DNA of 64,000 bases from NCBI GenBank assembly GCA_963818695.1, contig CAWFTG010000003.1:434001-498000 (forward strand), written 5' to 3'. The first letter of the stretch is position 1. Each line of letters opens with the position of its first letter. The notes under the pieces are model-generated. The model worked only from the letters and a program-made list of their open reading frames with translations. It made no database searches and was not told the DNA's origin. The stretch comes from AP-15 sp963818695 (GTDB taxonomy: Bacteria; Pseudomonadota; Alphaproteobacteria; ATCC43930; CGMCC-115725). The position numbers were made by a program, and so were the translations under genes. Shown one piece after another: positions 17,592-26,289 of this stretch.

Positions 17592-18948
17592 ATGGTCGAA
17601 GAGCCGTTGCAAATGGAGCGGCTGCGGACCGCCTTTCTCAACGGTCAGCTCTCGGCGACCGTGCTGATCGAGCGGGTGCTGACGCGCATCGCAAAATGGC
17701 ATGATCCGGCCCTGTGGATTGCCCGAACGTGCGATGCCTCGCTGAGGCGGCGGGCAGCTCGAACTCGATGCCGCGGCAGCTGCAGATCGTGATTTGATCA
17801 AGCGCCTGCCGCTCTTCGGCATCCCATTTGCTGTCAAGGACAATATCGATGTCGCCGGTATCCCGACCACCGCCGCTTGTCCGGCCTTTGCGTATACCCC
17901 ATCGGAAACCGCCCCGGTTGTGAAGCTACTGCTTGCTGCCGGTGCCGTGCTGGTCGGCAAAACCAACCTCGATCAGTTTGCTACCGGGTTGGTCGGTACC
18001 CGCTCGCCCTACGGCGTGCCGCGCAATCCCTTCGATGCGCGCTATATACCCGGCGGCTCGAGCTCCGGCTCGGCGGTGGCAGTGGCCGCCGGGCTCGTCA
18101 GCTTTGCGCTCGGCACCGATACCGCCGGCTCGGGACGCGTTCCGGCAGCCTTCAACAATATTGTCGGGCTGAAGCCGACGCGAGGCTTGCTCAGCACCCG
18201 CGGCGTCGTCCCGGCCTGCAGATCACTCGACTGCGTCTCGGTCTTTGCGCTTTCGGCGCAGGACGCCCGCGCGGTGCTCGATGTTGCCGCGTGCTTCGAT
18301 CTCCACGATCCTCTCGCCCGCGAGGCTTTATTGGCCGGATTCCGGAGCTTTGGCCCGAAGCCCCGATTTGGCGTGCCGCTGCCGGGCGATCTCGAGTTTT
18401 TTGGTGATCGCGAAGCCGGATCCCTCTTTGCGGCGGCGATTACCAAGCTTGAGCAGGTCGGCGGAACCCTGGCGAAGGCAGATTTCGCGCCGTTTCGCGA
18501 TGCCGGGCGACTCCTTTACAATGGCCCCTGGTTGGCCGAGCGCCTGCACGCAACGCAGGCACTTTTGGATGATGATCCGGATGCAATTCTCCCGGTGACC
18601 CGTTCAATCATCGAGAAGGGCCGACATTACAGCGCGCTCGACGCCTATCGCGCGCAATACGAGCTGGCGCGGCTGAAGCGCGAGGCCGATGCCGCATTCA
18701 GGTCGATCGATGTGCTGCTGTTGCCGACCACCGGCACGATCTACGAGAAAGCTGCAGTTGCCGCGGACCCGTTCCGCCTCAACGCCAATCTCGGTCTTTA
18801 TACGAATTTCGTGAACTTGCTCGATCTGACGGCGATTGCGGTTCCTGGCGGGTTTCGCAAAAACGGGCTCCCGTTCGGGATTTCGTTGATCGCCCCCGCC
18901 TTTGCCGATCGCGCGTTGCTCGATCTGGCAGTGCGTCTCCAAGCATAA
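17592..18948 (+). pseudogene. Allophanate-hydrolase-like amidase (AtzF N-domain type), with a frame break near the start
   Basis: The amidase-signature enzyme has FAVKDNIDVAGIPTTAACPA (catalytic Lys), PGGSSSGSAVAVAAG and GTDTAGSGRVPAAFNNIVGL (Ser-cisSer-Lys triad). LLLPTTGTIY and LLDLTAIAVPGG match the allophanate hydrolase branch. The first 50 or so residues (MVEEPLQMERLRTAFLNG...) are in another frame. One base change near 17755 would join them, giving about 450 residues. The protein ends with the amidase domain and lacks the C-terminal domain of typical AtzF. If the frame break is a sequencing error the gene is active; a start inside at 17794 would lose conserved sequence. It is divergent from biuH with about 70 bases between. 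Confidence 0.75.
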
Positions 18949-18993
18949 TGCCAGCTGTCGCGGCTCCAGCTACGCTGCGTCGATGTTCGACGG

Positions 18994-19350
18994 CTAATCC
19001 GGGGTAGGACCGATCAGCCGGGTAATGGCGAGGCTCAGCTCCGCAGAGCGGAACGGCTTTGAGATGAGCGGGAACTCATCGGTGCCGGGAGCTTCCAGCC
19101 CGGCATTACCGCCCGTCCACAGGATACGCAAGCCAGGGCGTATCACCTATGCGTGTCGCGCCAGTGCAACTCCCGACATGCCGCCCGGCATGACCCAGAT
19201 CGGTAAACGACAGATCGATCCGGTCAGAGCGCTGCAATGCTTCGAACGCTTCGTGACCATTGCGAGCCACCAATGTGCGATATCCGAGGTCTTGGAGAAT
19301 TTCGCCCGACACGTCACGGACCTCGTCGGCACTTCGACGACGAGGATCGA
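18994..19350 (-). pseudogene. Response-regulator receiver domain remnant
   Basis: Fragments in three frames spell a CheY-like receiver domain: GSILVVE (start of the first strand), SGEILQDLGYRTLVARNGHE, then MPGGMSGVALARHA, RILWTGGNAG and a C-terminal FPLISKPFRSAELSLAITRL. The KPF signature and phosphoacceptor neighbourhood (IDLSFTDL) are recognisable. At least two frame breaks are needed and no sensor kinase is adjacent. It is probably the leftover C-terminal receiver of a hybrid kinase. Confidence 0.65.
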
Positions 19351-19734
19351 GCCTGCACCATGCCGCGGTCGCCTACTATATGGTCCGCTACGGCACAACG
19401 TGCTGCCGCTCGCCTTTCGCCTGCTCGACCGGCGAAAAACTGCCGCCGGGCAAGGTGACGAAACATACCCTGGTCACCGCTGCCAACGTATTCCGGGAAT
19501 ATCCGCAATTTGACAGGAATTGATGTGGCGGTTGGAACGGCGCGATGCGCCAGGAGACGAACGAGATTGTCGCCAGAGCGGCAACGACTACGTCGCCCGC
19601 TCCTCCTTGGCGTGCAAGGACCTTGAGAGTGCGGCCGGCCTTGTCGGCAACCCCCGGCATCGCCTTCCTGGCGCACCAGCCGAGACGGCTTAAGCTGGCG
19701 CATCGGGAAAACCCGAAAGGCCTCTGCCCGCAGG
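19351..19734. other. Stretch without a convincing gene
   Basis: A short plus-strand frame ending KLPPGKVTKHTLVTAANVFR EYPQFDRN (stop at 19523) has some protein-like character, but it has no recognisable start or family. The rest has only shadow frames. The stretch lies between the receiver remnant and the transporter fragment and looks like decayed sequence. Confidence 0.4.
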
Positions 19735-19915
19735 GAGCCCAGTTTGACGTTGCCGCTATCACGACCCAACGGGAGCCGGCTGCATTACGCCCTGGATCAT
19801 CGTTGCGGTCACCTTTGTCGCGGTTATCGTGACGGCCGGGGTGCGCGCAACACCCGGCGTGCTGATCGCGCCGGTCGAAGCGGAATTTTCCAACTTTAGG
19901 GAGATTTCCTGCTGT
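19735..19915 (+). pseudogene. N-terminal fragment of a major facilitator transporter
   Basis: LPLSRPNGSRLHYA is followed, after a one-base frame break, by WIIVAVTFVAVIVTAGVRAT and PGVLIAPVEAEFSNF. This is the typical start of MFS permeases of the oxalate/formate antiporter-like type: the first membrane span, then a GV..APGVLI.P.E.EF loop. Homology stops after about 50 residues and unrelated sequence follows up to cysS, so only the first span remains. Confidence 0.65.
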
Positions 19916-20002
19916 AGATTCTCTGCATGGAAAGAGGGTTGGGGCGGCTCGGGGTTTCTGATCGCGTGGACCGGCGGGGTGCAATCTGCTACGCCGTAGC
20001 CC

Positions 20003-21394
20003 ATGCCGCTGACCCTTTACAACACGCTGACACGCCGCAAGGAGCGGTTCGAGCCGCTCGATCCCGAGCGCGTGCGTCTCTACGTCTGCGGTCCGACCGT
20101 TTATGACCGCGCGCACATCGGCAACGGCCGGGCCATTGTGGTTTTCGATGTTCTCTATCGGCTGTTGCGTACCATCTACGGGCGCGAGCACGTGATCTAT
20201 GTTCGCAACATCACGGACGTCGAGGACAAGATCAACGCCGCTGCCCGCCAGAATAACGAGCCGATCGCGGCCTTGACGGCGCGAACGACGGCGGCCTTTC
20301 ACGAGGACATGGCGGCGCTCGGCGCATCGCCGCCCGATATCGAGCCGCGCGCGACCGAGTACATTCCGCAGATGATTGCGTTGATCGAACGGCTGATTGC
20401 CGGCGGGCACGCCTATGCGGCCGAAGGCCATGTATTGTTCTCGGTTACCTCCGATCCGCATTACGGGCAGCTGTCGGGGCGCAGCCGCGACGAGATGATC
20501 GCCGGCGCCCGGGTCGAGGTCGCGCCCTACAAGCGCGACCCCGCCGATTTCGTGCTGTGGAAGCCGTCCGACGCCGACACCCCGGGATGGGAGAGCCCGT
20601 GGGGCCGCGGTCGGCCTGGCTGGCACATCGAATGCTCGGCGATGAGCGAGACGCATCTCGGCGAGACCTTCGACATCCATGGCGGCGGTCTCGATCTCGT
20701 CTTCCCGCACCATGAGAACGAGATCGCGCAGAGCACCTGCGCGCATGGCGGTCGGCCGTTCGCGTGCTATTGGATGCATAACGGTATGTTGACCGACGCC
20801 GGGGCCAAGATGTCGAAGTCGCTCGGCAACATCCGCACGGTCCGGGAATTGCTCGACGAGGCGCCGGGCGAGGCGATCCGGCTGGCGCTTCTCACGTCGC
20901 ATTATCGCGACCCGCTCGACTGGACCAGCGACCGATTGCGTCAAGCACGCCAGACCCTCGACCGCTTCTACCGGGCGCTGACCTTGCCGCGCGACGCGGT
21001 CTTCGAGCGGTTCGGCGAGGCCGACGCGGCGCTGCGGCCAATCCGCGAGGCGCTTGAAGACGATTTGAACACGCCGCTCGCCTTGACCCATCTGCACGAA
21101 TTGGCCGGCGCGATCAACCGGACGAGCTCGGATGCCGAGCGATCCGCGCTGCAGCGGGCGCTCGAAGCCGGCGGCCAGCTGATGGGGCTGCTCGGCCAGC
21201 CGCCGCTCGACTGGCTGCAGGGCAGTGCGAAGGCCGACGCCGAGCGGATCGAACAGAGGATCGCGGCGCGGGCGGCGGCGCGGCGCCAGCGGCGCTTCGG
21301 CGAAGCCGACCGCATCCGCGCCGAACTCGCCGCCGAGGGCATCCTGCTCGAAGACCGGCCCGACGGCACGACGACCTGGTGGCGAAAGGACTAA
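20003..21394 (+). CDS. cysS: Cysteinyl-tRNA synthetase
   Basis: The 463-residue class I synthetase starts MPLTLYNTLTRRKERFEPLD. It has YVCGPTVYDRAHIGNGR (HIGN version of the HIGH motif, with the zinc-ligand Cys), HHENEIAQSTCAHGG for zinc binding and AKMSKSLGN (KMSKS motif). It charges tRNA-Cys. A C-terminal anticodon-binding part is complete (ARRQRRFGEADRIRAELAAE). The frame is fully intact. The neighbour trmJ starts 2 bases after the stop, so the two tRNA-related genes likely share a transcript. Confidence 0.97.
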   Translation: MPLTLYNTLTRRKERFEPLDPERVRLYVCGPTVYDRAHIGNGRAIVVFDVLYRLLRTIYGREHVIYVRNITDVEDKINAAARQNNEPIAALTARTTAAFHEDMAALGASPPDIEPRATEYIPQMIALIERLIAGGHAYAAEGHVLFSVTSDPHYGQLSGRSRDEMIAGARVEVAPYKRDPADFVLWKPSDADTPGWESPWGRGRPGWHIECSAMSETHLGETFDIHGGGLDLVFPHHENEIAQSTCAHGGRPFACYWMHNGMLTDAGAKMSKSLGNIRTVRELLDEAPGEAIRLALLTSHYRDPLDWTSDRLRQARQTLDRFYRALTLPRDAVFERFGEADAALRPIREALEDDLNTPLALTHLHELAGAINRTSSDAERSALQRALEAGGQLMGLLGQPPLDWLQGSAKADAERIEQRIAARAAARRQRRFGEADRIRAELAAEGILLEDRPDGTTTWWRKD

Positions 21395-21396
21395 GA

Positions 21397-22203
21397 GTGG
21401 CCGGCACCGATCATCGCCGCCAGACGGTGACGGCGGGTCCCGCGATTGTGCTCGTCGAGCCGCAGCTCGGCGAGAATATCGGGACCGCGGCGCGCGCAAT
21501 GATGAATTGCGGTCTCGAAGATCTACGTCTCGTGCGCCCACGCGACGGCTGGCCCTCGGACAAGGCGATCGCCGCGGCGAGCGGCGCCGATGCGCTGCTG
21601 GCGAAGGCGCGGCTCTTCCCCGACGTACCGGCGGCAATTGCCGATCTCGTTCACGTCTACGCATCGACGGCGCGCGACCGCGGCATGGTGCGGCGCGAGG
21701 TCACGCCGCGTCAGGCGGCGTACGAGATGCGTGATTGGCTTGCGGCAAGCCAGGCCTGCGGCGTCCTGTTCGGGCCGGAGCGCACCGGGCTGTTGAACGA
21801 CGATGTGGCGCTCGCCGACACGGTATTGACGGTGCCGCTCAACCCCGGCTTCTCGTCCCTGAACCTCGCCCAGGCGGTGCTGATCGTCGGCTACGAATGG
21901 TTCACGTCGGTCGCCGCGGCGCCGCCGGAAAGGCTGCGCCGCGGCGGCAGCCGGCCGGCGATCAAACAGGAACTATTCAACTTTTTCGAGCACCTCGAAG
22001 AGGAGCTTGTACGCAACGGCTTTCTGCGCAATCGCGAAAGCCGGCCGAGCATGGTGCGCAACCTGCGAAGCCTGTTTCAACGCGCGCAGTGCACCGAGCA
22101 GGAATTGCGCACGCTGCACGGCGTCGTGACGGCGTTTGCCGGTCCGCGCCAACGCAAAGAGCAATTACGGGAAGGATTGGAACATGCCGAACCTGAATTA
22201 TGA
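21397..22203 (+). CDS. trmJ: TrmJ-type tRNA 2'-O-ribose methyltransferase
   Basis: A SPOUT methyltransferase of about 268 residues with the TrmH/TrmJ motifs IVLVEPQLGENIGTAARAMM, LFGPERTGLLNDDVALAD and VPLNPGFSSLNLAQAV, which form the knot and SAM site. TrmJ modifies the ribose at position 32 of tRNAs. The C-terminal extension (ELFNFFEHLEEELVRNGF) is typical of TrmJ. I chose the GTG at 21397, just after the cysS stop; an ATG at 21379 overlapping cysS is possible. The end overlaps the next gene by about 20 bases. Confidence 0.9.
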   Translation: MAGTDHRRQTVTAGPAIVLVEPQLGENIGTAARAMMNCGLEDLRLVRPRDGWPSDKAIAAASGADALLAKARLFPDVPAAIADLVHVYASTARDRGMVRREVTPRQAAYEMRDWLAASQACGVLFGPERTGLLNDDVALADTVLTVPLNPGFSSLNLAQAVLIVGYEWFTSVAAAPPERLRRGGSRPAIKQELFNFFEHLEEELVRNGFLRNRESRPSMVRNLRSLFQRAQCTEQELRTLHGVVTAFAGPRQRKEQLREGLEHAEPEL

Positions 22204-22885
22204 GACCGCGTTGATCGTCGGCGCCGGGTCGGGGCTCAGCGCGGCATTGGCGCGCCTGTTGTCCCGCGAGGGGCTGCGGGTTGCGCTTGCTGCGCGCAAT
22301 TCGGACAAGCTCGGCGCGCTCTGCGCGGAGACCGGCGCCAAGGCTTTCTCTTGCGAGGCTACCGACCCGGCCCAGGTAGGCCAGCTGTTCACTGCGGTTG
22401 AAGCCGCGACAGGCGCCCCGGACGTCGTCGTCTACAATGCCAGCGCGCGCGCCCGCGGTCCCGTCGCCGAGCTCGTTCCGGCGGAGGTCGAGCGCGCCAT
22501 CATGGTCAGCGCCTATGGCGGCTTCCTCGTGGCGCGCGAGGCGGCGGCACGAATGCTGAAGCAAGGGCGCGGCGCGATCCTGTTCACCGGCGCCTCGGCG
22601 AGCGTCAAGGGCTATCCGCTGTCGGCGCCTTTTGCGATGGGGAAATTCGCGTTGCGCGGCCTCGCGCAGAGCATGGCGCGCGAGCTGGCGCCGCAGGGCA
22701 TCCATGTCGGCCATTTCGTGATCGACGGGGCGATCCGCAACCCGGGCCGCACCGAACCGCCGGACCGCCCCGACAGCATGCTCGATCCCGACGCGATCGC
22801 CGCATCCTATCTGCATTTACTGCAGCAGCCGCGCTCGGCCTGGGCTTGGGAAGTCGAGTTGCGGCCCTGGGTAGAGCGGTTCTGA
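22184..22885 (+). CDS. Short-chain dehydrogenase/reductase family protein with Phe at the catalytic Tyr position
   Basis: The 233-residue SDR has a Rossmann start (ALIVGAGSGLSAALARLL), VVYNASARARGP where NNAG is usual, and GASASVKGYPLSAPFAMGKF. The position of the catalytic tyrosine in YxxxK holds phenylalanine (FAMGK), while Ser and Lys remain. A subfamily of SDRs shares this substitution, so it may be a functional variant or a non-catalytic member. The ATG is preceded by GGAAGGATTGG and lies inside the end of trmJ. No substrate can be named. Confidence 0.85.
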   Translation: MPNLNYETALIVGAGSGLSAALARLLSREGLRVALAARNSDKLGALCAETGAKAFSCEATDPAQVGQLFTAVEAATGAPDVVVYNASARARGPVAELVPAEVERAIMVSAYGGFLVAREAAARMLKQGRGAILFTGASASVKGYPLSAPFAMGKFALRGLAQSMARELAPQGIHVGHFVIDGAIRNPGRTEPPDRPDSMLDPDAIAASYLHLLQQPRSAWAWEVELRPWVERF

Positions 22886-24402
22886 CGCAACGGCGCGCGG
22901 CGCTCCAGGTCGGGGGCGCCTTTGCGCTGCTGATGATCCTGGTGTCAGTACCGTTGTTCTCGACGGTGCTGCCGCCGCTCTTCGACTACCCCAACCATCT
23001 GGCCCGTATGCATCTGCTCGCTGAGGGCGGCAATCAATTCTATGCCGTGCATTGGCAGCCGCTGCCCAATCTCGCACAAGATCTGATCGTGCCGCCGCTC
23101 GCTCGGCTGATGCCGCTGGAGGTGGCCTCGAAGCTGTTTCTGGTTGCGATCTTCGGCCTGATCAGCGGCGCAACGGTCTGGTTGAACCGCGTGGCGACAG
23201 GGGCCTGGAGGGCATGGCCCCTGCTGGCGTTTCTGCTGCTCTACAATCGAGTGTTCTTGTGGGGTTTTCTCAACTACCTCTTTGGGATCGGGATAGCTCT
23301 TGCCGGCACCGCGCTGTGGCTGGCCCTCGAACATGAGGGTTGGTGGCTCAGGACGCTGGCCTCCTCGCTCGTTGCACTGGCGTGCTACCTCAGCCACATA
23401 GCCGCCTTCGGCTTTTATGCTTTGGTTATAATAGGCTTAGAACTTGCGCCCGCCTGGACTGAGCTGCGTTCCCGCCGCTGGCCGGCATTCGGCCGCAGGA
23501 TCGCGCTTGCGGGGGTGCAGTTCGCTATCCCGGCAGTGCTGTTTCTCGGCTATTGGCGGCCGCTAGCCGCCAGCGGCATCAGCTATGCAGCGTTTTGGCG
23601 CAAGGCCGATCTCTTGTTCAGCGTCTTCGACAACTATGATCGCGCCTTCGATATCATCTGCTTTGCCCTGTTCCTCGGGCTCCTGTTGTGGCTAGCCGCA
23701 ACCCGCCGGCTCCGGCTGGCGCCTCGACTAGCTGGCTCCGTCGGCCTTGTTTTCGCCGCCTATCTGTTACTACCGAGCCAAATCTTTGGCGGCTCGGGCG
23801 CCGACCATCGACTGCCGATCGCGATGTGCCTGCTGCTGATCGCCGCGAGCGCGGCACAATTCCCCAATAGGCGCACGGCGGCCGCGATCGGCGTTGTTGC
23901 GGCAGTGCTGCTGATCGTTCGCCTGGCCGTCATAGAATACGTCTGGCTACGGGCTGACCGCGTCTACTCGGCCGATTTGGCCGGCATCGACATGCTGCCG
24001 CGCGGCGCCAAGCTGGCCGTTGCCTATCCGGCGCGCGCGCTCAATTTTGTGCCGGTTCCGGAAGTGCATCTGGCCGTGCTGGCCGTGCCACGGCGCGAGG
24101 CCTTTGTGCCGACCCTATTTGCCTATGAGGGACAGCAGCCGATTGCGCTGAAACCGCCGTCCGATATGCTCGCGGACGCAGCAACGCCGCACGATTTGTG
24201 GGGCGTCGTCGTACCAGGCCGCAACGCGGCAAAAACGGCAGGGCTGCCAAAGGCGCTCCAGCAATACGACTTTGTCGCCCTGACCGGAGGCGAGCCATTA
24301 AACGCCCCGACCACCCGGTGTCTGTGGCCTTTCTTTGAGCAGCCGACGTTCGAGATATTCACGGTCCTTCACAATGGCGCCTGCGAGAGCCCAGAAGGAT
24401 GA
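22846..24402 (+). CDS. Polytopic membrane protein, unknown, glycosyltransferase-C-like
   Basis: The protein of about 518 residues has roughly ten hydrophobic spans (for example FALLMILVSVPLFSTVLPPL, AWPLLAFLLLYNRVFLWGFL, ICFALFLGLLLWLAATRRL) and a soluble C-terminal part of about 130 residues. An early periplasmic loop has DYPNHLARMHLL; the DYPNH motif with an acidic residue after the first span recalls membrane glycosyltransferases of the GT-C kind. The start overlaps the SDR end by 40 bases; the exact start is uncertain. It converges with another large membrane protein, with a glycosyltransferase and a methyltransferase close by, which suggests surface glycan work. Confidence 0.7.
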   Translation: MGSRVAALGRAVLTQRRAALQVGGAFALLMILVSVPLFSTVLPPLFDYPNHLARMHLLAEGGNQFYAVHWQPLPNLAQDLIVPPLARLMPLEVASKLFLVAIFGLISGATVWLNRVATGAWRAWPLLAFLLLYNRVFLWGFLNYLFGIGIALAGTALWLALEHEGWWLRTLASSLVALACYLSHIAAFGFYALVIIGLELAPAWTELRSRRWPAFGRRIALAGVQFAIPAVLFLGYWRPLAASGISYAAFWRKADLLFSVFDNYDRAFDIICFALFLGLLLWLAATRRLRLAPRLAGSVGLVFAAYLLLPSQIFGGSGADHRLPIAMCLLLIAASAAQFPNRRTAAAIGVVAAVLLIVRLAVIEYVWLRADRVYSADLAGIDMLPRGAKLAVAYPARALNFVPVPEVHLAVLAVPRREAFVPTLFAYEGQQPIALKPPSDMLADAATPHDLWGVVVPGRNAAKTAGLPKALQQYDFVALTGGEPLNAPTTRCLWPFFEQPTFEIFTVLHNGACESPEG

Positions 24403-24413
24403 GGCGTGTAGAA

Positions 24414-26273
24414 CTACTGGCTGCGGCAGAGCGGAGGCCAGGACAGGATGTGTTGCCAGCGGTGCTGGGCGGCATGCGGAGGGTAGGGCCAAGCCGCGAT
24501 AAGATGCCATCCCTCCGGATCATGGCGGAGAAGAACCGCCTGATTGGCGGGCAGATCCCCCAATCCGCTCGGCGTGCATGAAACCAAGGCGAGCGGATAG
24601 CCGAGACGGGCGGCTTCGTCTAATGTTGCCGCATCGGCGGTATTGCGGCGCAGAATATTCAGCATATGACGGCGCGGCGGCGTGTCGGCCAGTACCCCGG
24701 CGATCATCGTGGCGACGCTGTCGTTGTCGCCTGGCAGCAGCAGTGCCAGGCGGCCGGCATCGCTCAGATAGGGCGACAGCTTCTTTGCAAGGTCCCACAC
24801 CAGAGGTTGCGGCATATCGAGGTCAAAGCGCAGCCGTTTTGCAAACGCAATGGGCGCCGAAAGGGCAAGGCCCAATACAGCTACATTGGCGGCCCGCCAC
24901 GGCCTCTCCCAGATCCGGGCGGCTGCACCGAGATCACGGATCGTCAATGCCAGCGAGAGAACAAGAACCAGCGACAGCTGAGTATTGTAGCGGAAATAAG
25001 AATGCGCCGTACTGCTCATCTCCGCCGGAAAGGCGGCAATGTAGGTCGTCAGAATGAACATATTGTAGAGGCCGAACAGCGCAGCGTTAAATGTCAGAAG
25101 TCGGGTGGTAGGCGTCCAACCCTGCCATCTCCACAACAACGGCAGTGCCAGGATCGCGGCGGCGATGCAGCCGAAGTAGAGCGGTTTTTCCGATACGACG
25201 CCGAGAAGGCTTGCCGCCGTGGCGGAGAGATGGATCCAGTTCCAATCAGCAATAGGCAGCGGGATCAGCTCGTCGACCCCCGCGTGGGCAACGTGGTACC
25301 GCCAAACCGCAAAGAGGAACAACGCCGGCAAGACCGCCAGACCCGTGCACCTCACCACCGCCATGAGCCGCACCCCTCTCTCGGCCCACGCACTGATGAG
25401 GGCGGCCCCGGCGAGCGACGCGACGAGGCCGATTCCGGTCTGCTTGGTATTGACAATTGCGGCCATGGTCAAGGCGAGCGGCAGGAACTGCGACGGCCGC
25501 TTGCCCTCGGCTAACTCGCCTTGCGCCGACACGAAGAGCCAGGCGGCGAGGACGGCCATTGCGGCGAGCGCCGGCTCGCCATAGCCGGAAAAATGAATGC
25601 GAGGCACGAAGCCAGGGTTGAACAACGTCACCAGCAAAAAGCCGAGCGCTGTGAGGCCCCAGCCAGGCGGCTCGGCCGACGAGGTCGCCGGCGGGCCAAA
25701 TGCCCGGGCAATCGCGAGAGCGGCTACGAGCTGCAACATGATATTGACCAGCGACATCCCCGCGGCAGGATAGTCTGCGTCGAGCAGCGAGCCGAGAAAG
25801 CTCAAGAACTGTGTGTTGTAGGGGGCCGCCGGCAGCAGCGAAAAACTCGGCGGCCGGGCCGCGGTCGGCAGCAGGCCATAGTCGGCCAGATAAAAAGCAT
25901 TGGGCAGAAGGTTGAGAAAGGCATCCGGCTGTGACGGCCGGATCGGCGCCATAACCAACCAAAGCGGCAGAGAGATGGCGAGCAGCCTACCCAGCGCGAG
26001 CCATGCTCCCGCGCTCGGTCGCCTTTTCGGCAGCAACAAGATGGCCAGCGCCCCGATGCCGAAAGCGATCGCAGGGAGCTGAATGCTCAACGGCGCAAAA
26101 ACACCCCAGCTGGTCAGTAACAGGCATAAGGCGCCCCAGCCGGCAGCGATCTGGTATTCGGGTGCAGCGTCCTTGCCGCTCAAGCCGGATCCGGCCAAAA
26201 GAAGTGATCCGCCGACCGCCCAGGTTACACACAGCGCGCGGATATCGGTCAGATGTGGAAGGTAGGGATCCAC
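24414..26273 (-). CDS. Polytopic membrane protein, unknown, possible glycan-related
   Basis: The roughly 619-residue protein has some 12 hydrophobic spans and long loops, and it lacks clear known motifs. I chose the GTG at 26273 (VDPYLPHLTDIRALCV), because a longer open frame runs into the glycosyltransferase gene and this start lies just beyond its stop at 26290. An external segment (FNPGFVPRIHFSGYGEPALA) and a soluble C-terminal domain (LALLLPGDNDSVATMIAGVL) are visible. The size, span pattern and neighbours suggest a lipid-linked sugar transferase or polymerase; this is a weak inference. Confidence 0.65.
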   Translation of the reverse strand: MDPYLPHLTDIRALCVTWAVGGSLLLAGSGLSGKDAAPEYQIAAGWGALCLLLTSWGVFAPLSIQLPAIAFGIGALAILLLPKRRPSAGAWLALGRLLAISLPLWLVMAPIRPSQPDAFLNLLPNAFYLADYGLLPTAARPPSFSLLPAAPYNTQFLSFLGSLLDADYPAAGMSLVNIMLQLVAALAIARAFGPPATSSAEPPGWGLTALGFLLVTLFNPGFVPRIHFSGYGEPALAAMAVLAAWLFVSAQGELAEGKRPSQFLPLALTMAAIVNTKQTGIGLVASLAGAALISAWAERGVRLMAVVRCTGLAVLPALFLFAVWRYHVAHAGVDELIPLPIADWNWIHLSATAASLLGVVSEKPLYFGCIAAAILALPLLWRWQGWTPTTRLLTFNAALFGLYNMFILTTYIAAFPAEMSSTAHSYFRYNTQLSLVLVLSLALTIRDLGAAARIWERPWRAANVAVLGLALSAPIAFAKRLRFDLDMPQPLVWDLAKKLSPYLSDAGRLALLLPGDNDSVATMIAGVLADTPPRRHMLNILRRNTADAATLDEAARLGYPLALVSCTPSGLGDLPANQAVLLRHDPEGWHLIAAWPYPPHAAQHRWQHILSWPPLCRSQ

Positions 26274-26289
26274 AATATCCCTGGTTAGA

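Noticed and set aside
19388..21664. 758-codon open frame on the minus strand
   Set aside because: It is antisense to intact cysS and trmJ, has arginine/proline-rich translation typical of shadow frames in high-GC DNA, and has no family motif.
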